Shown here one piece after another: positions 15,617 through 23,713 of a stretch of 64,000 nt of DNA. The stretch covers positions 1 to 64,000 of the forward strand of contig JBGAHE010000013.1 in the NCBI GenBank assembly GCA_044226365.1. The letters run 5' to 3'. A model generated the notes under the pieces. That model saw only the letters and a program-made list of their open reading frames with translations, was not told where the DNA came from and ran no database searches. Origin of the DNA: JALHNI01 sp044226365. GTDB taxonomy: Bacteria; Acidobacteriota; Terriglobia; Bryobacterales; Bryobacteraceae. Positions within the stretch are counted from its first letter, which is position 1; each line of letters starts with the position of its first letter. The position numbers were made by a program, and so were the translations under genes.

Positions 15617-17035
15617 CTAGTCGGTGGGGACCTCGAACTTATCGCCGGTGTCAGCTACCCATTGCCGGGTGCGCTCGATCAGCTTCTTGCGTTCGGCGCG
15701 GTAGCGGTTGTTGTGGGCGAGGTTGGCTTGCTCGTAGGGGTCGTCGTTGAGGTTGAACAGGAGCCAACTGAGGTTCTGGAAGCAGCAATACTTCCAACCG
15801 TCGCGGGTGACGATGCCGCGGTAGGGTTTGTTGATGCTGTTGGGGTGGCCGGTGGGGATGACCTGCTGGAGGTAGGCGGAGTCCGGGTCAGGCTGCGCGG
15901 GCGGCTTGTTGAGGCGGTGGTGCGAGTAGTCGACGCCTTGCATCCAGGAGGGCTTCCGGATGCCGCAGAGACCCAACGTGGTGGGGGCGATGTCGACGTG
16001 GTTCATGAGGGCCTTGACGCGGCCGCGTTTGCGGCCCGCGTAGGCGGCCGGCATCTCGCCGCCGATGACGAACGGGACGCGGATGCTCTCTTCGTAAGGA
16101 TTGGTCTTGAGGTACATGCCCTGGGAGCCGTGCATGTCGCCGTGGTCGGAGAAAAAGATGAGGTGGGTGTTGAACTCGAGGGCGGCGTCCTTGAGGGCCT
16201 GGCGGACGCGGCCGAGGTTCCAGTCGAGGTTCGAGATCATGGCGTAGTAGCCAGCCAGATCGCGGCGGGCGGTGGCCTCGATTTCGCCACCGCGGGGGAC
16301 GTTGGGGCGCAGGATGAGCTGGCCCTGTTGGTAGTCGCCGCGATAGCCTTCGGGGGCCTGGTAGGGGTTGTGGGGCGGCTGGACGCTGCAGGCGGCGAAG
16401 AAGGGCTTGGCGCCGGGACGCCTAGCTTCCTCGCCCTTCTCCTTGATGTACTTGATCAGGAGGTTCGTGAGTTCGTCGGTCTCATAGCCGGGGAGGCGGT
16501 AATGGAAGGCGTCCTTCCCTGCTCCGCCGTGGACCCAGCAATCGTACTGGCTGTTGTTGTTCTCGTAGCCGATCCAGGTGTCGAAGCCGCCGCGCTTTTC
16601 GGGAGGGACGATAAAGTTGGCGCCGCGGTAGGCGCTTTCGTGATGGCCGCCGAGATGCCATTTGCCGAAGTAGGCGGTCTGGTAGCCGGCTTCGCGGAAG
16701 GGCTGGGCCAGGGTCGGCTGGCCGTCGGGCAAGGGGTATTCGTGGCCGGGAACGCAGACGTGCGGATAGCGGCCGGTGAGGAGGGAGCCGCGGAAGGGGC
16801 AGCAAAGGGGAAAGCCGGAAAGGGCGTGAGTGAAGTTCACGCCCATTTCAGCCAGGTTATCGACGTGGGGAGTGCGGACGTTGGGGTCGCCGTTACTCGC
16901 GATGGCCTGTGCCCGATGCTGGTCCCCGAAGAACCAGATCACGTTGGCCTTCGGCGAAGGCGGCGCCGTTGACGGCCGGCTGGGCGCTTGAGCCGCCAAT
17001 AAGGGCTGACTTTGGAGAAACTCGCGGCGATTCAT
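15617..17035 (-). CDS. Exported sulfatase (formylglycine-dependent)
   Basis: 472 residues from the ATG at 17035 (MNRREFLQSQPLL, a Tat-like start). ANVIWFFGDQHR supplies metal ligands. The active-site motif is CCPFRGSLLTG, with Cys78 in C-x-P-x-R as the residue converted to formylglycine; the usual Ser before Arg is replaced by Phe. YFGKWHLGG and FFSDHGDMHGSQG are further family motifs. The enzyme would hydrolyse sulfate esters of carbohydrates or small molecules outside the cytoplasm. Its start lies inside the end of the upstream TPR gene, a 143-nt overlap in another frame. A later start would remove the metal site. Confidence 0.88.
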   Translation of the reverse strand: MNRREFLQSQPLLAAQAPSRPSTAPPSPKANVIWFFGDQHRAQAIASNGDPNVRTPHVDNLAEMGVNFTHALSGFPLCCPFRGSLLTGRYPHVCVPGHEYPLPDGQPTLAQPFREAGYQTAYFGKWHLGGHHESAYRGANFIVPPEKRGGFDTWIGYENNNSQYDCWVHGGAGKDAFHYRLPGYETDELTNLLIKYIKEKGEEARRPGAKPFFAACSVQPPHNPYQAPEGYRGDYQQGQLILRPNVPRGGEIEATARRDLAGYYAMISNLDWNLGRVRQALKDAALEFNTHLIFFSDHGDMHGSQGMYLKTNPYEESIRVPFVIGGEMPAAYAGRKRGRVKALMNHVDIAPTTLGLCGIRKPSWMQGVDYSHHRLNKPPAQPDPDSAYLQQVIPTGHPNSINKPYRGIVTRDGWKYCCFQNLSWLLFNLNDDPYEQANLAHNNRYRAERKKLIERTRQWVADTGDKFEVPTD

Positions 17036-17927
17036 TGCTACCCATTTTGACCGACTTTGCGACGGCGGCCGCGGCCTTGGCGCGGGCGATGAGCTTCGCG
17101 CGGAGCGGAGCGGCTTCGGCGAGGGTACGGCGCGCGGGTTCGAACTCGGGGGCGATCCGCTCGAGAGCCACAAAGCCTTCGTCCACGTCGCCGAGATTGA
17201 GTTGGGCAAGGGCAAGCAGATACTGGGCGTTGGTGTTGCCGGGCTGAATCTTGAGCGAGGCGCGGGCGGCGTCACGGGCCTTTTCATACTGGTGGCGGTG
17301 GACGGCGACGAAGGCGCGGTTGGCATAGGCCAAGGGGCACTGCGGGTCCAGGCTGAGCGACTTCTGGACGTCGGCTTCGGCCTGGTCCCAGTGGCCTTTA
17401 CGGGCGTGGTAGGCGGAGCGGTTGACGTAGGCTTCGAGGAGGTCGGGATCGGCGGAGATGGCGTCGTCGAGGGCTTTGACGGCGCACTCTTCGTTGCCGC
17501 CTTCGCGGCAGTTGGCGTAGCGATTGAGTGCCTTGCGGGCAGCTTTGGGGACCTTGTGATTCAGGCGGCGAATGCCGACGGTAGCGTCGGCGGCCTTGGG
17601 CTCCTTGGGCTTGTCGTCGCGGAGATGGATGGACAGCTCGGAGCTGTTACCGTTGGCGTAGAAGTGCTCCTCTTTGAGCGTTTCGCCAGTGAGGGTTTTG
17701 ACGGCAAGGACGTAGTTGCCGGGGCGGACGTTGGCGAAGTCGAAATTGCCGGAGAGGGCGGGGGTGGCGGTCATGGTGTCCATCGCCTGCCCGGTGGCCG
17801 AGCGGAGCTCAAGGACGAGGTCGTTGGGAGGGGTGTTGGAGGTGGAAAGGGTGCCTCGAACGTGAATGTCGGCAAAGAGAGAAAGAGTGAAGACAAGGGT
17901 AGTGCATGCAGCACGAAGGTGGACCAA
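16893..17927 (-). CDS. TPR protein with N-terminal carboxypeptidase-regulatory-like domain
   Basis: 344 residues. A signal peptide (TLVFTLSLFADI) precedes a beta-sandwich-like domain at about residues 20-105 (GNFDFANVRPGNYVLAVKTLTG, as in carboxypeptidase regulatory domains). TPR-like helices follow at about 125-265 (ALDDAISADPDLLEAYVNRSAYH, SLSLDPQCPLAYANRAFVAVHRHQYEKARDA). The last 50 or so residues lie over the sulfatase N-terminus in another frame and look like read-through sequence. Probably an envelope protein mediating protein contacts; it may be cotranscribed with the sulfatase. Confidence 0.7.
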   Translation of the reverse strand: MVHLRAACTTLVFTLSLFADIHVRGTLSTSNTPPNDLVLELRSATGQAMDTMTATPALSGNFDFANVRPGNYVLAVKTLTGETLKEEHFYANGNSSELSIHLRDDKPKEPKAADATVGIRRLNHKVPKAARKALNRYANCREGGNEECAVKALDDAISADPDLLEAYVNRSAYHARKGHWDQAEADVQKSLSLDPQCPLAYANRAFVAVHRHQYEKARDAARASLKIQPGNTNAQYLLALAQLNLGDVDEGFVALERIAPEFEPARRTLAEAAPLRAKLIARAKAAAAVAKSVKMGSNESPRVSPKSALIGGSSAQPAVNGAAFAEGQRDLVLRGPASGTGHRE

Positions 17928-17955
17928 AGTGTGACTCCAGAAAAAGGGATTGAAT

Positions 17956-17987
17956 GGGCGTAGAACGCCCGAGGGTCCGCATGGACC
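17956..17987. repeat. Two small hairpins upstream of the TPR gene
   Basis: GGGCGT-AGA-ACGCCC (17956-17970) and GGTCC-GCAT-GGACC (17974-17987) sit between the receiver-like gene and the TPR gene. On the minus strand the first is followed, after a short gap, by five T, so it may be a weak terminator for the receiver-like gene. No gene is seen in 17928-18113. Confidence 0.3.
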
Positions 17988-18113
17988 GTGGGGTCAAGTG
18001 GTTACCAACGTGGTAGGGATGAGGCGAGCAGGGCCGGCCACACGCACACGACTGGCGTGGCCGTTCTAGACGGACAGGGAAAATACCGTAAAACGACGAG
18101 GGTCAGACGGGGC

Positions 18114-18497
18114 TCAGGCAGCGCTGAGAGCGGCCGAGGCGAGTTCGGCCGGCTGGGGCATACAGGCGCGCAACAGCCCGCCCAGACGGACCGGCTCAAA
18201 CGGAGCCGCGACATAGCCTTGGGCGCCCGCTTCGAGGGCATCGAGCTGGCGCGACTCTTCGGGCAGACGGCTGACGACGATCACGGCCGGATGAGACTTC
18301 ATCCGGCTGGTGATGTTCACCAGGCTGCGCAGTTCGGAACCCACGGCGGAGCAAAAAATCATGTCGGCATCGTCGATGCCGTCGGGGCAATCAGAATTGC
18401 AGGTGGCGACATTGAAGCCACCCAAAAGGGCCATCAGCTCTTTTTCCAGGGCCGAATCCAATCCAAAAAGCAAAATGGATGGTTTTCCGTTGGTCAT
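18114..18497 (-). CDS. Degenerate receiver-domain protein
   Basis: 127 residues from the ATG at 18497, which has a GGAGGA site. A longer upstream frame lacks one. The fold reads as a receiver domain (ILLFGLDSALEKELMALL, HPAVIVVSRLPEESRQLDALEAGAQGYVAAPFEPVRLGGLL). The usual acidic pair after strand 1 is missing, the phospho-acceptor Asp after strand 3 is replaced (DMIFCSAV), and the conserved Lys before Pro is Ala (YVAAPF). It is therefore unlikely to be phosphorylated and may act as a protein-binding module. It is divergent from the ABC/two-component cluster. Confidence 0.65.
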   Translation of the reverse strand: MTNGKPSILLFGLDSALEKELMALLGGFNVATCNSDCPDGIDDADMIFCSAVGSELRSLVNITSRMKSHPAVIVVSRLPEESRQLDALEAGAQGYVAAPFEPVRLGGLLRACMPQPAELASAALSAA

Positions 18498-18864
18498 AGA
18501 ATTCCTCCAGGAATGAGGACCCGGCGATTGATCGTGGCCGGATTCGAAGACGACGGGTGCAAGGCGGAGGCGACTATGACGAAACCCGAAACGGGGGAGC
18601 ACTCACAATGAGCTGGAGTGGCGGGTTTACGTCTGAACAAGTACCGCTAATGCGATGATAAGCGACGGCTGTAGCGGATGCCAATCAATTATCGTAATGG
18701 CTTCGATGCCCGGGGTTGCTTAGTACTTATGGCCCAAGGTGACCAGTGCGGGGATGTCCGGCAGCGGCCAAGCCGTCCCAAAATCGGACAGTTCGCTAAG
18801 CTGTTGTTGTTGCAAAGGAAAGGCGGTCCGGTGGCCCGCGACATGCAGCAAGGAGCTGACCCGA
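18498..18864. other. Intergenic region between divergent receiver-like and ABC ATPase genes
   Basis: 367 bp with no credible gene. TGTCCG (18755-18760) and CGGACA (18785-18790) form an inverted repeat about 75-110 bp upstream of the ABC gene, at a distance suited to an activator site. No convincing promoter of either sigma-70 or sigma-54 type could be placed. Confidence 0.35.
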
Positions 18865-19542
18865 ATGATTTCGCTACGCAATATCGAGAAGTTCTTCCAG
18901 CACGGACCGAACAAGTCTTTCGTGCTCAGACGTGTAAATTTGGAGATTCGGGAGGGCGAGTTTCTCTCGATTATGGGGCCGTCAGGGGCCGGTAAATCGA
19001 CTTTACTGCACCTGATCGGGATGCACGACACCGACTGGACGGGAGAGTACGATTTGATGGACCACGCGGTCCACCGGCTCAGCAAGAAAGATCGCAGTGA
19101 GCTTTACAAGCGCTATTTCGGCTTCGTCTTCCAGAGCTATCACCTGCTAGACAACCTGACGGTTTACGAGAACCTCGAAATTCCGCTCTCCTACCGGAAT
19201 TACAAGCGGGATGAGCGGCAGAGTATCGTGGCGGACACACTCGATAAATTCAACATCGTGGGCAAGAAAGACCTTTTCCCGAATCAGCTTTCGGGCGGCC
19301 AGCAGCAGTTGGTGGGGGTGGCGCGCGCGATGATCGCCAACCCGAAGGTGATCCTGGCGGACGAGCCGACCGGCAATTTGCACTCTTCGCAAGGTCGCGA
19401 GGTGATGGAGCTTTTCCGCAAGCTGAACGACGAAGGGACGACGATTATCCAGGTAACGCATTCGGAAACGAACGCTTCCTACGGACATCGCGTTATCCAG
19501 ATTGAAGACGGTTGGATTTCCAGCGAGACGAAGAATCGATAA
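18865..19542 (+). CDS. MacB/LolD-type ABC transporter ATPase
   Basis: 225 residues from the ATG at 18865 with AAGGAG upstream. Walker A is GPSGAGKST, the signature LSGGQQQLVGVARAM, Walker B VILADEPTGNL, and the switch His is in IIQVTHSE. These features and the length match the ATPases of lipoprotein or macrolide exporters. No permease gene is adjacent. Instead the TAA is followed immediately by the ATG of an NtrC-like regulator, so the ATPase is cotranscribed with a two-component system and must pair with a permease encoded elsewhere. Confidence 0.85.
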   Translation: MISLRNIEKFFQHGPNKSFVLRRVNLEIREGEFLSIMGPSGAGKSTLLHLIGMHDTDWTGEYDLMDHAVHRLSKKDRSELYKRYFGFVFQSYHLLDNLTVYENLEIPLSYRNYKRDERQSIVADTLDKFNIVGKKDLFPNQLSGGQQQLVGVARAMIANPKVILADEPTGNLHSSQGREVMELFRKLNDEGTTIIQVTHSETNASYGHRVIQIEDGWISSETKNR

Positions 19543-20907
19543 ATGCGCGCGAACGATACGCCCCGGGTGCTGATCGCCGACGATCAGCCTGATGTGTTGG
19601 TGGCCCTGAAGCTTTTGCTGAAGGGCGAGGGATACCAGATTGAGCAGGCGGCGAGTCCGCAGCAGATTCTACATGCGCTCGAGACGCGCGAGTACGATCT
19701 GGTGCTGATGGACCTGAATTACACGCGCGATACGACGTCCGGGCAGGAGGGACTCGATCTTTTGAACAAGATCGCGACCATCGACGCCTCGATCCCGGTG
19801 GTGGTGATGACGGCGTGGGGCAGCGTGGAATTGGCCGTAGAGGCGGTGCGGCGCGGGGCGCGCGACTTTATCCCCAAACCGTGGGAGAACGCGCGGCTGC
19901 TGACGATCGTGAAGACGCAGTTAGACCTCGGCGCGGCGCTGCGCAAGGGCATGCGGCTCGAAGCCGAGAATCGGCTGCTGCGCAACGAAGGCGGGCCGAT
20001 GATGATCGCGGCCAGCGACGCGATGCAGCCGGTGCTGCAGATGATCTCGCGCATTGGTCCATCGGACGCGAACGTCCTGATCACGGGCGAACCAGGCACG
20101 GGCAAAGAGGTGGTAGCGCGGACGCTATACGCGCAATCGAGCCGCGCGGCGAAGCCGATGGTGACGGTGAATGCGGGCGGGCTGGCCGAGGGCGTCTTCG
20201 AGAGCGAGTTGTTCGGGCATGTGCGCGGCGCTTATACGGACGCCAAGGCGGATCGCGTGGGGCGGTTTGAACTGGCTGACGGCGGCACGTTGTTTCTGGA
20301 CGAAATCGCGAACGTGCCGCTGGCGCTGCAGGCCAAACTGCTGCGCGTGCTCGAAACGGGCGAAATGGAGAAGGTGGGCTCGTCCCGGACCGTGAAGGTG
20401 GACGTGCGAATCATCTCGGCGACGAACGCTGACTTGCATGCCGAAGTGGCGGCCGGGCGGTTCCGCGAGGACCTGCTGTTCCGCCTGAACACGATCGAGA
20501 TTCATCTGCCGCCGCTAAGGGAACGGCGCGAGGACATTCCGCCGCTGGCAGCGCACTTCCTGCGGATGCATGCGCAGCGGTACCGGAAGTCGCTGACGGG
20601 GTTCGATGGGCCGTCGCTCAATGCGCTGATGGAGAATCGGTGGCAGGGCAATGTCCGGGAGCTGAATCACGTGATCGAGCGGGCGGTGCTGCTGGCGCAG
20701 GACGCGCAGATCCGGATGCCGGATCTGGCGTTGCGCACGGGGCCGGGCGTAGTACCGCGGCTCGAGGAGATGTCGCTCGAAGAGGTGGAGGCGCACTTGA
20801 TCCGCAAGGCGCTGGATCGCTATCAGGGCAACGTGTCGCAAGCCGCCCATGCGCTAGGCTTGAGCCGCAGCGCGCTCTATCGCCGTCTGCAGCGCTATGG
20901 TTTATAG
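19543..20907 (+). CDS. NtrC-family sigma-54-dependent response regulator
   Basis: 454 residues. The receiver domain (1-125) has VLIADDQPDV and the phospho-acceptor Asp in LVLMDLNYT. The AAA+ domain (about 150-385) has Walker A GEPGTGKE and Walker B GGTLFLDEIA. The sigma-54 contact loop, usually GAFTGA, reads GAYTDA. A Fis-type helix-turn-helix closes the protein (GNVSQAAHALGLSRSALYRRL). It starts on the base after the ABC ATPase stop and is followed directly by its probable kinase. Targets are unknown. Confidence 0.9.
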   Translation: MRANDTPRVLIADDQPDVLVALKLLLKGEGYQIEQAASPQQILHALETREYDLVLMDLNYTRDTTSGQEGLDLLNKIATIDASIPVVVMTAWGSVELAVEAVRRGARDFIPKPWENARLLTIVKTQLDLGAALRKGMRLEAENRLLRNEGGPMMIAASDAMQPVLQMISRIGPSDANVLITGEPGTGKEVVARTLYAQSSRAAKPMVTVNAGGLAEGVFESELFGHVRGAYTDAKADRVGRFELADGGTLFLDEIANVPLALQAKLLRVLETGEMEKVGSSRTVKVDVRIISATNADLHAEVAAGRFREDLLFRLNTIEIHLPPLRERREDIPPLAAHFLRMHAQRYRKSLTGFDGPSLNALMENRWQGNVRELNHVIERAVLLAQDAQIRMPDLALRTGPGVVPRLEEMSLEEVEAHLIRKALDRYQGNVSQAAHALGLSRSALYRRLQRYGL

Positions 20908-22248
20908 GTGACTCACGAACGGCGCATCCAACTCCTGACGTTGGCCGCGGGTGCCCCGGCCGTGCTCACTTCCCTGCTGATTCTGTGGCTGGGCGACTAT
21001 ACGCCGAAGGTGCAATGGACGCTGACGGCGGTGATCGGCGGCGTGTGGCTGGGGTGTGCGGCCGCGGTGCGCGAACGCGTGGCGACGCCGTTGCGGACGC
21101 TCGCCAACCTGATGGAAGCCATGCGCGAGGGCGATTACTCGATCCGGGCGCGGCACTCGCGCGAGAACGACGCGCTGGGCGATGTGATGCAGCAGGTGAA
21201 CGCCATCAGCACGACGCTGCGCGCGCAACGGCTGGGAGCGCTCGAGGCCACTACCCTGCTCCGCAAGGTGATGGCGGAGATCGACGTCGCCCTGTTCGCC
21301 TTTGACCCTGAACAGAAGCTGCGGCTGGTAAATCGCGCCGGCGAGCGTCTACTGGGGCAGCCGGCGGAACGCATCATGAACCTGACGGCAACGCAGTTGG
21401 GCCTCGCCGATTGTCTGGGCGACGAGACCGAGATGCCCGAGATTCTACAGAAGAGCTTTCCGGCGGGCACCGGCCGCTGGGGACTGCATCGCGGGCAGTT
21501 TCGCGAAGGCGGCGTGCCGCATCAGTTGCTGGTGCTCAGCGACCTGACCAAGATGCTGCGCGAAGAAGAACTGCAGGCGTGGCAGAGACTGGTGCGGGTG
21601 CTGGGCCACGAGATGAACAATTCGCTGACGCCGATCAAGTCGATTGCGGGGAGCTTGAGCCTGCTGCTGCGTCGCGAGGCGGGCGATGAGGATTGGCGGC
21701 AGGATGCGCTGCAGGGGCTGGAGGTGATTGCGACGAGGTCCGAGTCGCTGAGCCGGTTCCTGGGGTCGTATGCCAGGCTGGCGAAACTGCCGAAGCCCAC
21801 GCTGGCGCCGGTGGAGGTGGCGGGGCTGGTGCGGCGGACGATTGCGCTCGAAACGAGGCTGGCATGCGTGATGGTGGGCGGCCCGGAGGTCACGGTGCGA
21901 GCCGACGGGGACCAGTTGGAGCAAGTGCTGATCAACCTGGTGAAGAACGCGGTGGACGCATCGCTGGAGGCGGGTTGGAAGTCGCACGAGAAGCTGGTGG
22001 AAGTGAGTTGGGGTCTGCAGACGACGGTGGGCGGGACGCCGCAGTTGGAGATCAAGGTGGCCGATCGCGGGCCGGGGCTGGCGAGCACGGCGAATCTGTT
22101 TGTGCCGTTCTTTACGACCAAGCCCGGCGGGTCCGGCATTGGGTTGGTGCTGGCGCGGCAGATTGTCGAGGGACACGGCGGGTCGTTGACGCTCGAGAAT
22201 CGCGATCCGGGGCCGGGAGCCGAGGCGCGCGTGACGCTGCCGATGTAG
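20908..22248 (+). CDS. NtrB/NtrY-like membrane sensor histidine kinase
   Basis: 446 residues beginning with GTG directly after the regulator stop. Two membrane helices lie at about residues 8-28 and 36-54, then a HAMP-like segment (RVATPLRTLANLMEAMREGDYSI), a PAS-like domain, the H-box VLGHEMNNSLTPI and the ATPase domain with N-box LINLVKNAVDAS, G1 VADRGPGLAS and G2 GSGIGLVLARQI. It should phosphorylate the preceding NtrC-like regulator. The periplasmic loop between the helices is very short, so the signal is probably membrane or cytoplasmic. Confidence 0.9.
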   Translation: MTHERRIQLLTLAAGAPAVLTSLLILWLGDYTPKVQWTLTAVIGGVWLGCAAAVRERVATPLRTLANLMEAMREGDYSIRARHSRENDALGDVMQQVNAISTTLRAQRLGALEATTLLRKVMAEIDVALFAFDPEQKLRLVNRAGERLLGQPAERIMNLTATQLGLADCLGDETEMPEILQKSFPAGTGRWGLHRGQFREGGVPHQLLVLSDLTKMLREEELQAWQRLVRVLGHEMNNSLTPIKSIAGSLSLLLRREAGDEDWRQDALQGLEVIATRSESLSRFLGSYARLAKLPKPTLAPVEVAGLVRRTIALETRLACVMVGGPEVTVRADGDQLEQVLINLVKNAVDASLEAGWKSHEKLVEVSWGLQTTVGGTPQLEIKVADRGPGLASTANLFVPFFTTKPGGSGIGLVLARQIVEGHGGSLTLENRDPGPGAEARVTLPM

Positions 22249-22270
22249 CATCGCTTAGACTGAAGACTGC

Positions 22271-23083
22271 ATGTCTTCCACACGACTCCTCGGAAAGCGC
22301 GCCCTCATTACGGGCGCTTCCTCAGGCATTGGACGCGCCATTGCCATTCGTTTTGCCAGAGAGGGCGCCAGCGTCGCCATCAACTATCGTTCGCAGCCGG
22401 ACGAAGCCGAAATCACCCGTCAGCAGGCGCTGGCCGCCGCGGCCGAAGCCGGTCACCAGAATGTGAAGGCGATCGTGGTGGGCGCCGACGTCGCTGACGA
22501 AGCACAGATCAAGACGATGTTCGAGAAGACGCTGGCCGAGTTCGGCACGCTCGACATCCTGGTGAATAATGCCGGCATTCAAAAGTGTGCCGACACGGAT
22601 CAGGTGGAAATCTCCGACTTCGATCGCGTGCTGAACGTCAACCTGCGCGGGACGTTTCTGTGCGCGCGCGCGGCGCTGCAGCACTTCCTCGAGAAGAACA
22701 TCAAGGGCGTGATCGTGAACAACTCGTCCGTACACGAGATCATTCCGAAGCCGCTCTACGCGCCTTATTCGATCAGCAAAGGCGGCATGCAGAATCTGAC
22801 GCGGACGTTGGGGCTGGAATACGCCGGCCGCGGCATTCGGGTGAACGCGGTGGGGCCGGGCGCGATCGTGACGCCGATCAACAATGCCTGGATCAACGAC
22901 CCGGTGAAGTCGGCCGAGGTGTGCAGCCACATTCCGATGGGCCGACCGGGCGAGGCGGACGAAATTGCGGGCGTGTTTGCGTTCCTGGCGTCCGATGAGG
23001 CGAGCTACATCACGGGCCAGACGTTGTTTGCCTGCGGCGGATTGACGCTGTTTCCGGAGTTTCGGACGGGCTGGTCGTCGTAA
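22271..23083 (+). CDS. Short-chain dehydrogenase/reductase
   Basis: 270 residues. The cofactor motif is TGASSGIGRAIA, NNAG appears as ILVNNAGIQ, and the catalytic Ser-Tyr-Lys set is in VNNSSVHEI and YSISKGG. GRPGEADEIAGVFAFLASDEASYITGQTLFACGGLTLFP is a typical end, resembling glucose 1-dehydrogenase-like SDRs. It reduces or oxidises an alcohol or sugar with NAD(P). It lies 22 bases after the kinase gene, so cotranscription with it is possible. Confidence 0.88.
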   Translation: MSSTRLLGKRALITGASSGIGRAIAIRFAREGASVAINYRSQPDEAEITRQQALAAAAEAGHQNVKAIVVGADVADEAQIKTMFEKTLAEFGTLDILVNNAGIQKCADTDQVEISDFDRVLNVNLRGTFLCARAALQHFLEKNIKGVIVNNSSVHEIIPKPLYAPYSISKGGMQNLTRTLGLEYAGRGIRVNAVGPGAIVTPINNAWINDPVKSAEVCSHIPMGRPGEADEIAGVFAFLASDEASYITGQTLFACGGLTLFPEFRTGWSS

Positions 23084-23097
23084 GGCTGGTGCCAGGC

Positions 23098-23123
23098 GAG
23101 GGCGCGAACGGCGAGGCGCCCTC
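23098..23123 (+). terminator. Hairpin after the SDR gene
   Basis: GAGGGCGC (23098-23105) pairs with GCGCCCTC (23116-23123) across a 10-nt loop, 15 bp after the SDR stop. There is no T run behind it, so it could be a Rho-assisted terminator or an RNA-stability stem. Confidence 0.4.
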
Positions 23124-23132
23124 GTGCGGCAT

Positions 23133-23147
23133 TACCCCCTGAGGGTA
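23133..23147. promoter_or_regulatory. Possible antitoxin operator palindrome
   Basis: TACCC-CCTGA-GGGTA is a perfect 5-bp inverted repeat 9 bp before the ATG of the antitoxin-like gene. Type II antitoxins commonly repress their own promoter from such sites; here the assignment rests on position and symmetry. Confidence 0.4.
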
Positions 23148-23156
23148 TGATTCGGT

Positions 23157-23420
23157 ATGGTTATCCTTGCGGACTCACTGCGGCGAATCACGCTCCCCAA
23201 CTCAGTGAACCCGAACCAGCCCTTGGAACTGATTGCCGAAAGCGACGGAACCTTCCGACTCGTATCATTAGCGACGATCCCTCAGCACCAAACGTGGGCG
23301 TGGACCGACCAGGTCCAGAAGCAGATCGCCACCAGCCTCGCGGAGTTTCATGCGGGAATGGGAATCCGTGTGGACAGCGACGAAGGACGGGCGTTTCTCG
23401 CAGATCTCGACAAGCCATGA
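23157..23420 (+). CDS. Putative antitoxin of a type II toxin-antitoxin pair
   Basis: 87 residues. The N-terminus (ILADSLRRITLPNSVNPNQPLELIAESDGTFRLVSL) reads as a short beta-rich segment of the kind found in AbrB/PrlF-like DNA-binding antitoxins. The C-terminal half (QIATSLAEFHAGMGIRVDSDEGRAFLADL) is helical and acidic, as expected for a toxin-binding tail. Its stop overlaps the next start as ATGA. The assignment depends largely on gene size, order and overlap. Confidence 0.55.
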   Translation: MVILADSLRRITLPNSVNPNQPLELIAESDGTFRLVSLATIPQHQTWAWTDQVQKQIATSLAEFHAGMGIRVDSDEGRAFLADLDKP

Positions 23421-23713
23421 AATGCCTCTGTGAGCCGAACGTCGTCCGCAGCGCGCTGGAGCCGGATCAGCAAGTGCGTCGAGGGATCAGCAAGCTGATC
23501 GGCGTTGTCGGAAGCTTGTCGTTCGGCGAACTAGTGCGCCATAACGGAGTTCATCTGGAGAAACTGGTCAACCTTACCGATCCGGTGTCTGGGCTTCCGC
23601 TGTACTCCCCGAGAGCCACGAGTGCGGCCCGAGTGACGGCGATTGTCCGAGGCGACGAGTTGCACTTGCTTGCGGTCCACGCGGAACACCACGACGCATA
23701 CAAACGCCGCTAG
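23417..23713 (+). CDS. Putative RelE/ParE-like toxin
   Basis: 98 residues from the ATG at 23417, overlapping the antitoxin-like stop by 4 nt. The longer open frame around it covers the antitoxin gene. The C-terminus ARVTAIVRGDELHLLAVHAEHHDAYKRR has the Arg-bearing strand followed by the H-x-x-x-Y-x-R end typical of RelE-like mRNA interferases. The N-terminal part is unusual. It converges on the M19 peptidase gene with a 4-bp overlap. Confidence 0.5.
   Translation: MKCLCEPNVVRSALEPDQQVRRGISKLIGVVGSLSFGELVRHNGVHLEKLVNLTDPVSGLPLYSPRATSAARVTAIVRGDELHLLAVHAEHHDAYKRR

Noticed and set aside
15662..16972. 436-codon open frame antisense to the sulfatase
   Set aside because: It is the mirror of a well-supported gene in GC-rich DNA, with Gly/Val/Ala-rich sequence, no family features and no ribosome-binding site. 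The same holds for long antisense frames at 2963-4237, 49031-50314, 59632-61017 and 61756-63015.
18832..18847. Sigma-54-like TGGCCCGCGACATGCA before the ABC ATPase gene
   Set aside because: Spacing is right, but the transcript would start downstream of the gene's AAGGAG site, so use as the main promoter is unlikely.
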